DNA of 64,000 nt. Origin: Tethya wilhelma (Eukaryota > Porifera > Demospongiae > Tethyida > Tethyidae). Of this stretch, positions 47,092-58,117 are shown in pieces. Within the stretch, counting starts at the first letter, position 1; every line of letters begins with the position of its first letter. The DNA lies in assembly GCA_964030475.1 (NCBI GenBank), contig CAXIPT010000006.1, positions 4,598,210 to 4,662,209 of the forward strand, given 5' to 3'. Position numbers and translations under genes: made by a program. The notes below the pieces were generated by a model. That model had not been told where the DNA came from and searched no databases. It saw only the letters and a list, made by a program, of their open reading frames with translations.

Positions 47092-49276
47092 TTAGCACAA
47101 CAAGCTGACTACTCCTAAATCACAGTTAGCACAATGAATGACATCACTCTGCACTAGCAATTGCACGACATCATCCACTATTGATTGATATGACATCATC
47201 ATCCTTATAGAACTCACAAAAGGGGGTGGTATGGGAAAGTCCAATCTCTCCGAGTGTTTCTCCACCACGGAGCTGTACTTGCTGTGGAAGCCAACTAGCT
47301 TGGTGAGGCTGGAGAACCAGACACTCCCTCCGATGTTGAAGCGTCCGTTTCTCTCGACGATCCTAAAATGGTGGCATCTGTCTTCCCTGTCCAGGAAGGA
47401 GAGGACGTGAAGGGTGTCACTCTTACGGATCAGATAAGAGCCAGGCTTTCCCACGCTGATCAGCCGATGACATGCCTGCTCTCTGTTTACAGGACCATGA
47501 TACCACCTAGGTGTGGAAGGGATGAAGGTTTTTTTTTCGAAGATATTCAATGCATACTCTATAGCTAGAAGAGTATTGTTTTTTTTCTTCTAAATCTACC
47601 ACTAATATGATAATAATAATTTTATTAACAATAGGAGTATGACTTTAATAACACTGGTAGAAGTTTTTAAGAAATAGTGATAAATTTTCTCACCATTAAA
47701 CAATCAACCTAGCAACCAACTTACTCTGAAGGTTGGGGAGCAGAGAGGTCGAGTTGAGCCTCGAGGTTTGTGCTTCTCACCATGTCATCTTGATGGACAC
47801 CATCCTCAGGAGGGGGCACATCTTCATACATGTCTGGCAGTGGAGAGAGGGGGGGAGGGAGGGAATATGTAAACACAAAACCAGGAAACTTCAAACTTTC
47901 AAACCCACACATGAAAATACAATGGGAAATTTTTGAGATCTAGAATTCTAACCCCAAGTCATATCAAATTCAAGATGAATGATATTACCACTGAGCTGTA
48001 AGAACTCACAGTTAGAGTAGTAAATTCTATTTCAGTGCACGTATATATCTTTGCTAGAGAGTGAGGGTGCTTCTAACTCACTCGTGGTAGCTGCCATTGA
48101 CCGGGGGTATCCGGGATAAGGACTAAGAGACAGTCTCCCCAGCGATGGTTCCATGGGTCGCTGTTCGCTCTCCTCTCTCAGTCTCCTCACTTCTTCCCTC
48201 GTCCTCTCCAATGCCTCTTCCAGTGATGTAATCCTAGCTGTTGCCATGGCAACCTGTTCCCTCAAACCATCACACTCCTCTCTCTTGTCCTCTAGCTGGG
48301 ATCGCAGTCTCCTCACTTCAAACGGCAACTCTTGACTCTCTGAAACACTCTCTGCATAATCTTCTCGTTCTTTGAGAGTGGATAAAAATCGGCACATTTC
48401 TACAGACGTGGGTCGGCCCTGTTCCTTGTCGCTGAGACAACGGAGTGCAATTGGTCGGAGAGGGTGGTCTACGGAGACCAGTTCAATGTCTTTCTGTCGT
48501 CGTTCTTGTTCCGGTACCGGTACTTCCATGATTCCAATCCGTTCATCTTGAAACGATCTTTTTGCCACGCTCGGATCGGGAAATTGACGTGTAATGATCT
48601 GAATAATGAGCACTCCAGTGGCAAATACGTCAAGTTTAGCCGAATATTTCGGTACAATTCTCAGAGCTTCGGGAGGCATGTAGACGAGGGTACCGGGACA
48701 CTGTGTCAGAGGGGTCATACGGGGATTCACCTCGACCAATTTTGACATTCCAAAGTCGGCAACTTTGGCTCGCGTGCCGGCTAGAAGGAGGACGTTGTTA
48801 CTGGAGAGATCGCGATGGATTATCCCGTTGGAGTGAAGAAAGGAGAGCGCCATGGCTACGTCGTGAGTGATGTTCAGCTGGATGTGATAAGGAACTGGTA
48901 GATCAGCTTTACGGGAATTGTCGAGAAACCGTGTCAAGCTCTCGTCCATGAGCTCCATCAGTAGAACAGGCAGTCTAGACTCTGGTTCATGATACTTGCC
49001 CAGATACTGTACGATACACGGATGGCGTATGCCACTGAGAAACTCACACTCTCTGTCAAACTGTCTCATCATTGTCGGATTTTGGTCGGTCACTTGAAAG
49101 AAGACTTGGTGCATGATCTTGGCAACGCACACCATCTCATTCACCACCGCTTTGCACACCATGCCGTAGGAGCCGTTGCCGAGGTAGTCGTTGCGAAGAA
49201 GTTGGACATTCTGGAAAGAGAACTCCATTCCTCTTCTTGGCTCCTGCCTAGAAGGCAAGAGAGGGCTGGCTGTCAT
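47092..49276 (-). CDS. TKL-type kinase with coiled coil and RASA1-like C-terminal SH2 (kinase 2)
   Basis: Exons 49276-48082 (ATG MTASPLLPSRQ; donor GTGAGTTAG), 47833-47725 and 47506-47218. The kinase domain (about 25-290) shows GNGSYGMV, the lysine in CVAKIM, HRDLSSNN, DFGM and MPPEA. A coiled coil (about 320-375) precedes the linker LEAQLDLSAPQPSE and the SH2 domain (WYHGPVN, YLIRKS). The SH2 exon ends at a GTGAGT donor in phase 0. Either the intron is retained, giving a 41-residue tail ending at 47092, or a short last exon near 47105 supplies the stop; the 3' end is therefore uncertain. Paralogue of kinase 1, same strand, same exon phases, with different linker length and no 18-aa repeats. 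Confidence 0.82.
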
Positions 49277-49437
49277 ACTTTAGCTTCAGTTTACCTTTTA
49301 ATATTTCCTCATCAAAACGGGTTATTTTTTATTGAAGAAATTAAACTTGCAAACTTGACGACCTTTGCCACACACATGAGACATGTAGACAGTATAATAT
49401 GAAGTGTCAGAGAAAGTGAATAGTTATTGCCACTCAG

Positions 49438-49822
49438 TCAGTGAGACAGAAACCATCTTCCTTTAGCTCTTCTTCTAGCAATTATCTTTCTACCACTCCT
49501 TGTTCTCATTCTCTTCATGAAGCCGTGCCTTCTCTTTCGTTTGAGGTTGCTAGGTTGATACTCCATACCATACGTTGCATAGCTCCTTGATAACAGCCAC
49601 TGAAATGGACTTACAATAATCCTGGAAATTTTTTTGCATTATTAATAATTATATGCCTGATTTATGCACCATATAGAGCAGTTGTATATCTGTTTACCTT
49701 TGAAGATCAGTGTTCTGCACAGCTCCTTTCCACACTGGTGCAGTAGGAGTATAAGTCTTCCTATAGAGGTAGCTACTAGCCGTCCCTGATGGCTTCATCC
49801 ATTGTGCTAGGAGGCGAAACAT
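49438..49822 (-). CDS. MRPL34: Mitochondrial ribosomal protein bL34m
   Basis: Two exons, 49822-49698 and 49621-49438, join in phase 2 to give 102 aa. The N-terminus ([10 protein letters not shown], basic and hydroxylated) fits a mitochondrial targeting peptide. The C-terminus carries the strongly conserved bL34 core: [20 protein letters not shown] followed by [18 protein letters not shown]. This protein binds 23S-type rRNA in the large mitochondrial subunit. The exons are too short for a long-ORF search. It is divergently arranged with POLR3C, with 140 bp between start codons, and lies 161 bp upstream of kinase 2 on the same strand. Confidence 0.93.
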
Positions 49823-49962
49823 GCCTTGCTCTTCTCTTTCACATTGATAAATTCGTGCAAAAAGGGTTAAATTAAAATTAGTGAGGTTTTGTAAGATTAC
49901 AAAGACATACCCTTACAGAATACGTGAATATCCGGAGATAGCGTGTACCTTTGCATGTGAAG
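49823..49962. promoter_or_regulatory. Bidirectional promoter between MRPL34 and POLR3C
   Basis: The 140-bp interval separates two divergent housekeeping genes and must hold both start regions. No TATA box or other defined motif could be assigned. Inference from arrangement only. Confidence 0.5.
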
Positions 49963-52900
49963 ATGTCTTCAGAGCAGGTGAGGGTGGCCAGGCTGTTGCT
50001 AGAGGAGGGGTTTGGAGAGCTAGTGAAGAGTGTGGGCTCTTACATGATGAGTCATGGCGCCTGCCACCTTGCAGATATTATCAGGGGCACAAAATTGAAG
50101 CCAAATCAGGTCTGAAATTTATAATAATTACATAAAAACTCACAATTATTTTGAACTGTGTGTGTCTTTTTCAGGTGAAGAAGTCTCTGTGTGCTCTCAT
50201 CCAACACCAGCTGGTCACGTACGAGCCTCAAGGCAAGGGAGGTCACATGATCTACAGGATCCAATTGGAGAACGTTCTCCTGCGGGTGCGTTTCCCTCGC
50301 TGTATCCATGCCGCCAAGATGCAGTTTGGAGACGCAGGAGAACTGATTGTGGAAGACATATTGCAACAGGGGCACTCTCTAATGAGCCAGGTAGGACTGT
50401 GTGTGTGTGTGTGTCCTTTTTTTGCTGAGAAATAAAGTCCATCTAGTTTGAGAACGCCTCTAGGAAAAATTGAATAATATCCAACTGATTTCCAAATTTC
50501 AAGCACCACTGGAACGTGCTCATTCTCCCAATTCTTTTGATTGCTTTTCCAGTTTACCTGTAGCTATTTAGAAAAGTATTGTATGAATCTCATTATTTCA
50601 CTTCCAGCAGCATTCTCAAACCAGATGGACTTTAGTGTAGTGTGAATATAATGACTTCTTACAATTGTATTTTAAATTCATCATCATATTTTTGTTCTTT
50701 TCTCTCACTTGCAGTGTATTCAGAGGGTCTCTGAACGTCTTGAAGAAGCCGGGGTGCAACAGGAAGGCATTGGTGAGATTGTGAAGCAACAGTTTGTCTC
50801 CTTAGTGGAGGGCCACTTCCTTCAACGAGTAAAACCCCCTAATAATGAACTCATTACAAATTCCCCGGGAAAAGAAGATGTGGCGGGAATGTCTTCATCA
50901 GTTGAACACGAGCGATTTGAAATACCACCAGAAGCTAAAGGTAGAATTTAGTGTGGGTACAAAGTATACCGTATAGCACAAAATATTGGCGGGAATAAAA
51001 TTTGACAGATTATCAAAAATTTCATGATTGGCAGATTTAATTTGGCGTTAGCGCATGCAGCAATTAATGCATGTATTCCGTATGTGCATGTGCAAAAATG
51101 ACTGTTTGGTGGATTTAATATTAGCAATCCTTACCAAAACCACCAATCCGCCAATATTAAAATATCTGCCAAATTTTTGTGCTATACGGTATGCAATTGT
51201 GATGAGTGTGTGTATTGTTCCACAGCTATCAAGTACACTGGTCGCAAGAGGAAGAGGTCTGGGAGCTCAGTCACTGAAGATGAGCCGAGTGCAAAGAAGA
51301 GCAAAAAGTTAGTCGCAGTATGTGTTGGCAGTTTGATTCATTAGTTACCATTTACTAACTCCACGCAGGGACAAGCCCAGTGAAGGCAAGGTATGGAATC
51401 CAGTTTGACTGGCTTGACTTGATGTGGTATGCATCATCCTGCTTTACTGGTTTTTAACTTTCAGGCTGTAGATGCTGGTATTCACTGGCATGTGAATTTC
51501 GACCGATTTCATCAGTACTTCCGAGACCAGGTTTATACAACCCCTTCCCTTTCACACACATTCACATTCACACTCACACCCTCACACATGCACATATTTA
51601 CAGTCCATAATTTCAGCAGTGGAGCAGAAGGTGGATGAGACAGCTGCATGTGTGATGAGAACAATCCTCAATCTCTCCAGCAATCAGCTCGAGGACACAC
51701 CCACCACTGCAGCTAGCAGTCCTGAGGTACATGCATATATTAATGTTTGTGTTGTCAACAAATCAGTGAGATCACTCTATATCTCTGTTACCATGGTAAC
51801 TGCCTGCAGCTGTACACAGTCCAGATAGCGGACCTGCTCCCTGAGAGGCCCAGGCTGAGTCGGAGTGAGCTGGAGCAGTACCTGAGTGCACTCACGGACG
51901 AGGAGGTGTGGCCTAGTGGTGTGGTTTACCCCCTGCATAGCAGCATTAGTGAATACACACACACACACACACACTTATTGGGGGTGTTTTATTCACAGAT
52001 TCGGTTTCTTACTAAGACTGGAGACAGCGGAGGTGGTTCTTATCGCATTAGTATCCTAATATTGACCATGGGCTATACACTGGTATATAGCTGTGGTCTT
52101 TTAAACTCTTAGTTCAGTATTGTGGGCAACAATACAAGTATAATAGCCCACATGGGCTATATTCCTAAACCAAGGTGCACCTTAACTAGATCTATTCCAC
52201 CAGATTTCCGCCATGCCAATGAGCTCCTCTGTCAGGCAGCTGTTGAGTCCATAGTCCGTGAGAGGTTTGGCTCAAAGTGTCTTCGTGTCTTCCGACTGCT
52301 ACTGATGAAGAAGATGATGGAACAGAAGCAAGTTGCTGACTTGGCAATGATTCCTGGGAAAGAAGCCAAGGAGATGCTGTACACTCTACTAGCAGAAAAC
52401 TTCGTTACACTCCAGGTCAGAGAGGAGAAAGTTTTGAGGCTCTATCTGTATGCTGTATGTACCAACAAATTTCTATTTAAAACACACCATGTAGCATATA
52501 GCTTGGCTGATGTTTGTACTAGAAGTTACTATGTGAGATTATAACTCACCTATCTAGCTATTTAAGTCTGTATTCTGCTATAGTGTTTAATATAATGTGC
52601 ATAAGAATTGTAATGGGAATATGTTACACTGTTTATTTGCAGGAGATCCCTCGTACCCCTGACTATGCTCCTTCCAGGACATTCTATCTCTTCTCTGTCA
52701 ACTTGCTGCACGTTGCTAGGATACTAGTAGAGAGGTGTTACAAGGCTCTGGGCAACCTCATCACCAGAAGGACAACAGAGATGAGGGAGAACAAGTGAGG
52801 GTGTATGTGTGTGTCAATATTATAATATGTTGAGGCTGATTTTGCACAAAAAATTTAGTTACTGGAACTGTATACATTGTTAACTGGATGTTATTGTAAA

Positions 52901-53448
52901 AAATTAATGACTTTTTTTCAGGGTGTGTGTGTGTATGTGTGTGTGTAGACCTGGTAGTCAACTAGATTTTAGTAAGCATAGAAACTGGTATTTTTACATC
53001 ACTTTCTGTGTGGTACCAGAAAATCGGACATACCTACTCTGCATATAAGTATTACATATTAAGTGTTTACATGTTGTATATACCAGACTATTACCGGTGT
53101 CACATGACCTCAGTATTATACAGTGTCTTTACTGATCTGTGTATTCTCGTGAATATTCATTGTATCCAGGCGTCTGTTGGAAAAGTCTCAAGTGTACGAG
53201 CGTCAGTTGGCGGAGCTCCAACAGGGCAGAGCCAGTGAGGGGGGAGGGGAGGTGGAGGAGGTACTGACCCCCGGGGAGAGAGAGAGGGTGGACACCGTCA
53301 AGAGGATCATTGCCAAGTGAGTGGATATTATCTTTCATGTACATGAATATTGAATGTTTCTTGTTTCAGATTGGAACATGCTGAAATGCAACTGGATGAA
53401 ACTATAATGACAATTTCATTGTTTTTGGTCACACATCATTCACAATAA
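49963..53448 (+). CDS. POLR3C: RNA polymerase III subunit RPC3/RPC62
   Basis: Thirteen exons: 49963-50109, 50175-50390, 50715-50940, 51226-51307, 51369-51390, 51465-51530, 51604-51726, 51810-51905, 51999-52050, 52204-52415, 52643-52794, 53170-53316, 53370-53448. They total 540 codons with all phases matching (539 aa; the human protein is 534). Similarity runs throughout: QVKKSLCALIQHQLVTYEP, HWHVNFDRFHQYFRDQ, TKTGDSGGGSYRI, VRERFGSKCLRVFRLLLMKK, AMIPGKEAKEMLYTLLAENF, PDYAPSRTFYLFSVN and KRLLEKSQ. The family has tandem winged-helix domains and a C-terminal coiled coil and forms the RPC62-RPC39-RPC32 subcomplex used for promoter opening by Pol III in the nucleus. Introns 2 and 3 hold MITEs. The stop is 24 bp from the stop of the convergent NLR gene. 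Confidence 0.95.
50433..50635. mobile_element. CTAAAGTCC-family MITE in POLR3C intron 2
   Basis: Ends ATAAAGTCCATCTAGTTTGA and TCAAACCAGATGGACTTTAG; the interior resembles the element at 8046-8291 (TTAGAAAAGTATTGTATGAA). Confidence 0.7.
50967..51191. mobile_element. TACCGTA-family MITE in POLR3C intron 3, GCACAAAA subtype
   Basis: Left TACCGTATAGCACAAAATAT and right AATTTTTGTGCTATACGGTA, inverted and sharing the GCACAAAA variant. Internal similarity to 37162-37440. Confidence 0.75.
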
Positions 53449-53472
53449 TAACAAATAAATTTTAGTAAATTA

Positions 53473-56400
53473 TTATTTCATTACCAATCCCAAACGTGGG
53501 TCCAGATCTTGGGACTTCAACTTCCATATAATATCATGTACACTCCTTGAATTGATTCTGGAACTAAAACGAATACGGATTAGGAAGTTTTTTACAGTCT
53601 GGTTGGATTGAAGAGCACTATTGAGTTCAAGAATGTCATCTTTAGAAATTTCAGTACAGCGCCACGTCACAGATTCCAGTGTTCGGTTAGTACGGAGCAG
53701 TTCTACCAAATTGAATGATGACAAATTATTGTCAGATCCTTCACAGTTACATGGTTCGATGTATATATTCTTTAGATAGGAATTCTTACACAGTGCTGCA
53801 GTGATTAAACGGGATGATTTAGCGGTAGTAGCATAAATGTTTAATTCAGTTAGATTGTTGTTTTCTTCCAGCAGTTTGATGGCTCGATCATCATTTGTAT
53901 CTAGAAAAGTAAAGGTAATTGTCTCCATAGAAGATGGTGAGAATACAGTCTTCAACACTTGCTCTGTGGTTTCAAGTGATCGTTGCTCATGCCCCAATCG
54001 AAGCACCTTCAGACTAGAAGATGATGATATCAAATAAGACAACGCTTCAATGTCAGCACAACCATAGCTAGTGTCATCCATGAGGAGAAAATTTAAATGC
54101 TTGAGATGAGATAATGCGTGAAGAAGTTTCACCAATCCTCCCTCACCTACTGGGTTACCATGGATATCAAGTTTTTTCAGGTTGGTCATGAGAGGGATGG
54201 AGTCAGCAAGACAATTTAAAGCAGCTGAATCTAGATCACACTTGTACAGGTCAAGTAAGACAATGTTGTTGCGTTCCCTTTGAGGTGGACCTTTATTTGG
54301 AGATAGCAGCCCGTGGTTCAGCATCTTAAATAATGTACTACCAGGAGAATCACAATAACGCATGATCAACCTCCACCTACATTTACTGTTGGTCACACAA
54401 TAACCAAGAGCATAGCAACTAAATGCAGAAAGATTGTAAGCATGAAAAGAGAAAACTGTATCATGTGGATATTCTTTCAACATTATGTCACAGTCAACTT
54501 TATCTTGTGCTTCATATATACATTCAATCAAGAATTTACTGAGTTCAAATTCTCCTAAGTAAATATAACTACTTTTTGATTTAACATATTCCCAATTGAT
54601 TCCACTGAATCCTGTCAGACCAGCTACAAACCTCCAGACCACATCCCAACTAATACCAGCTCTGTGATACTTAGTAAATACTCTCTGTTGCTCATATGTT
54701 GGAAGCTGAGAAATGTGAAATGCAGCAAGAAACTCCTGGAGAGTGAGATGCAAGAAGCTGTGAGAGATGGAGGCTTTTCTTCCCATGTACATCTCTGTTG
54801 GGGAATTCATAAAGTTAAAATGGATGAAATTTTTCGGCAGCTTGTGAAATATCACCTCATCTCTTTCAAGGCCATCAAAAGCTACCTTAGCCAATAAACT
54901 AAATGGCTCCTTTAGCTGAGATGGGAGGTCTTCTAAACTTTCAGGAAGCTGTTCAGCTAATGGGTCATCCTCACCTAGGTGTCGCTGCAGTAGTGTCAGA
55001 CTCAACTCAGTGTAGAGTTGAGTCATGGTCCGGGGAATAGGCCGATTAGCTGTTCTATTGTAACTGTAGGTTTCTGCTATTATGGCACAATTTAATGGAA
55101 TATACATCAAGCTTCTAATAGGTGGATGGATAGATATGTAGGTCAAGAAGTCAGCTAGCATATCAGGTTGGGAAGCAAAAAAGGCTCTAGCATGGTGCTC
55201 TATGTGCTCCTGAATAAAGCCAATCACTTCTATTCGCTTGTGTATTTGAGGTTTGGCTACCTTAAGAAGGTCTGCAGTAGCAGAAGGACGGCTAGTAACC
55301 AGCACTGTGCAATGGGATAGGTAGGTACCACGAATAAGATCAACAAATATGGAATCCTTTTGAAGGGAAGCAGGGAGTTCATCAAAGCCATCTAGTACAA
55401 ACAGCACACCCTTTCCCTCACAGGCTTCAATCTCAGCTGCTACAGCTTCCTGTACCTCTTTGTTTCTATGGTAACATAAATATTTCACATTCTGAGCTTC
55501 TTGTACTGGTTTCTCCCGCAGTCGAAGAAGGATTACGAGTGAATATTCTCTCAAAGCATCAATTTCATCCCACCTCCTACAAAGCTCCCCCACACATGTG
55601 CTCTTCCCAACACCAGGTGCACCATGTATGTAGACACACTTCATTCTACACTGACCTTCTACCGGCTTCATCACCTCCTCTAGTTTGATTGGTTCCTTCT
55701 TCTTAAGGATCTGATCAACATGTCCATGAAGAGTGGCTCTTGTGAACTCATCTGCTTCCGAGCGACTAATTTGAACATTCTTTACCAGAGCTAGGTTGAT
55801 AAATTCCCCACATGTGAGGTTTGGGAACTTGCCTGATGACATAATTGCATTTTTATACACTCCTTTGAGATATGTAGCATAGCGCTCGATTGCCTGGGGT
55901 ACAGCAGGAGTTAAAGTTGCTGAATCTGTTAGCAATAATTATTATAATTGATTGACACATATATCACTATAAAATATTCAAAATTTATAATACACTGTTA
56001 AATTTTGGTGTGTTAAAAAACGAAGTATGTAGTTTTTGGTGACACTTTCCATGTGGAAGTACCGTATATAGCGGGAAATTTTTGTATGGTGGAAATTTTC
56101 GTATTTTTCGTATGCCATTCGAATGTACGAAAATTAAAACTGCGAAAATTTAAAATCCGCATTTACTTTATACGGGCGCGCACCGCGTATACGAACTACG
56201 AAAAAATTTTCTGGTGCTTTTATATGAAATTTTGCACCAACGAAAATTTCCCGCTATACGGAAGTGTGTACTTTTTGGGGACAGTTTACATGTGGCATTA
56301 GCACACTTAGTTTAAAGTGTGTAGTTTTGCTTTCGTTTTAACACACCAAAATTTAACAATGTACTCACCAAAATTTAACAGTGATAAGCAAACACCATCT

Positions 56401-57942
56401 TTAAGTTATATACAAAATCACACATACACAATAAGCAGGACCACATTATTATGGTGGGCCATTGACAATGTTTTAAAATTCACGACATAAAATTAAAATT
56501 CATGTGAGATTTGCCTGTTCCTGGAAGTTTTGTTATTATTTCACATTAACTCTAATTTCAAGTTTGACAGTTTATTCATTCAAGATTGATAGTTGAGGTT
56601 GACAGTATATTTGTTCAATTTTAAATTCCTGTTTTGAGATTGACAGTCCATTTATGATAGATTGCTACTTTCATTCAACAGCCTAGGTGTTATTCGAGAT
56701 ATATAGAATCTGATACTAGAATACGGCACGTATTACTTCTAATATCAATGAGACAACCAAAGGAAACCACAAATAAAATGTTCCGAAGTACACATAAAAA
56801 AAGTATAGACCATGCCTTGCTGTAATGCTCTATAGGGAAACTCTGAAGAATACTATAAACTTGAGGCTGATCAGTGGACAAATATATATGCTTTACTCCA
56901 TTTAGTAAGGCCAACATTAATTTGTTGAATTGTTAATTTGTTGTTTGTTAATTTGTTGTTGTAGTTTCTCATCAACCGCCCGCATGATTTTTCTTAGAGT
57001 ATGAATTTTCTCATTATCTCATTATTTACTACTGCGCATGCGCAGATCTTAATGATCATGTGACAGTCAGAATGCACCAAGAAAATGAAGGCACGGTACT
57101 TTTTTCAGGCATTTTGTGAGTGAGAGTCTGGAGCCTAACTAATGAGCCTCCCGCCCTCATGCCAGTTTCAAGTATCACTGATGAGAAACTAATAATCAAC
57201 AAATCTTGGCCTATAACTGACTCAGAGGTGGTATTTTTGCTCATTTTTGAACTTCTGAAGCTAATCTCAAATCAGGAAATTTCAAATGAAAGTGGAAATC
57301 TCCCATAAAAGTGCAAATATCCAGAAATTGTTCTTCCAAGAATAAACAAATCTCTTATGAATTCTATATTATACGTCTTGAATTTTGGCTCACCATAATA
57401 TATAGTTTAATACTGTGAATGTAATTATACATTAAAATTAGTCAGTTTGTGATCGAAGCTTACTAGAAATTTAGGGGTTTTTTTGCCAATATCAACAGCG
57501 GTAGCTAGTAAGTCAGGTACAATTTAACTCACCAAGTACTTCACAAACAGCCTCGGCCAAGTCTCCCCTGCCAGCTCTCACAAACGCTGTAATCAGAGCT
57601 CTATAAGTAGCAGTTAGACCAAACTTCTCCTGCCACTTCTGTAAGGCAGCTCTCCTGCAGATGGGAGAGAGTTTGTAGGGGAACTTAAAACAAGAATGAA
57701 AGTCAGTCTTACGTTTGTAAGGGTAGCTCTCCAGGATACTTTGTTCTGATGGCCGCTATCTCAGGTCTTGTCAACTGAAGTTGTTCAGCAATATTTCCCT
57801 CCCACTGATCCATTGAACAGGCAATGGTACCAAGGTCCCTTTGGACCCCTCCATGATCATAGTCCAAACTCTTGTCAAGTTTGAATCTGTTCTCTTGAGG
57901 AACAGAAGCAAAGTAAGTTTCAAGATCAGCCATTGTAATCAC
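53473..57942 (-). CDS. NLR-type receptor: DEATH, NACHT, LRR
   Basis: Three exons, 57942-57713, 57654-57533 and 55925-53473, give 934 aa with closed phases. A death-fold domain spans roughly residues 30-116 (WEGNIAEQLQLTRPEIAAI, RAALQKWQEKFGLTATYRAL, GRGDLAEAVCEVL). The NACHT ATPase begins near residue 215 with Walker A GAPGVGKST, Walker B LFVLDGFDELP and a TSRPS sensor segment. The C-terminal third has a few leucine-rich repeats (MTNLKKLDIHGNPVGEGGLV, HLKHLNFLLMDDTS). Known: NACHT-LRR proteins are intracellular pattern or danger sensors that oligomerise; sponge genomes such as Amphimedon carry large numbers with DEATH or CARD effectors. Ligand and partners unknown. The large third exon coding NACHT and LRR together is intronless. 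Confidence 0.9.
56060..56262. mobile_element. TACCGTA-family MITE in an NLR intron
   Basis: Left TACCGTATATAGCGGGAAAT and right AAATTTCCCGCTATACGG inverted repeats, with a second inner inverted pair. In the intron 55926-57532, which otherwise shows no coding signal. Confidence 0.7.
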
Positions 57943-58117
57943 AGATATAAGCTCATGTATGTTGCAATCATGGCAAATTTGGGCGTCTCCTTTTGTTTAC
58001 TCCAATATATTAACGGTCATCATCAGCGGAGGAACTTTTGATTCAAACATGGATATATATTATAATAATTATAAATTAATCTATGATTCAATACATGGAT
58101 GTAATGACGTCATAATA

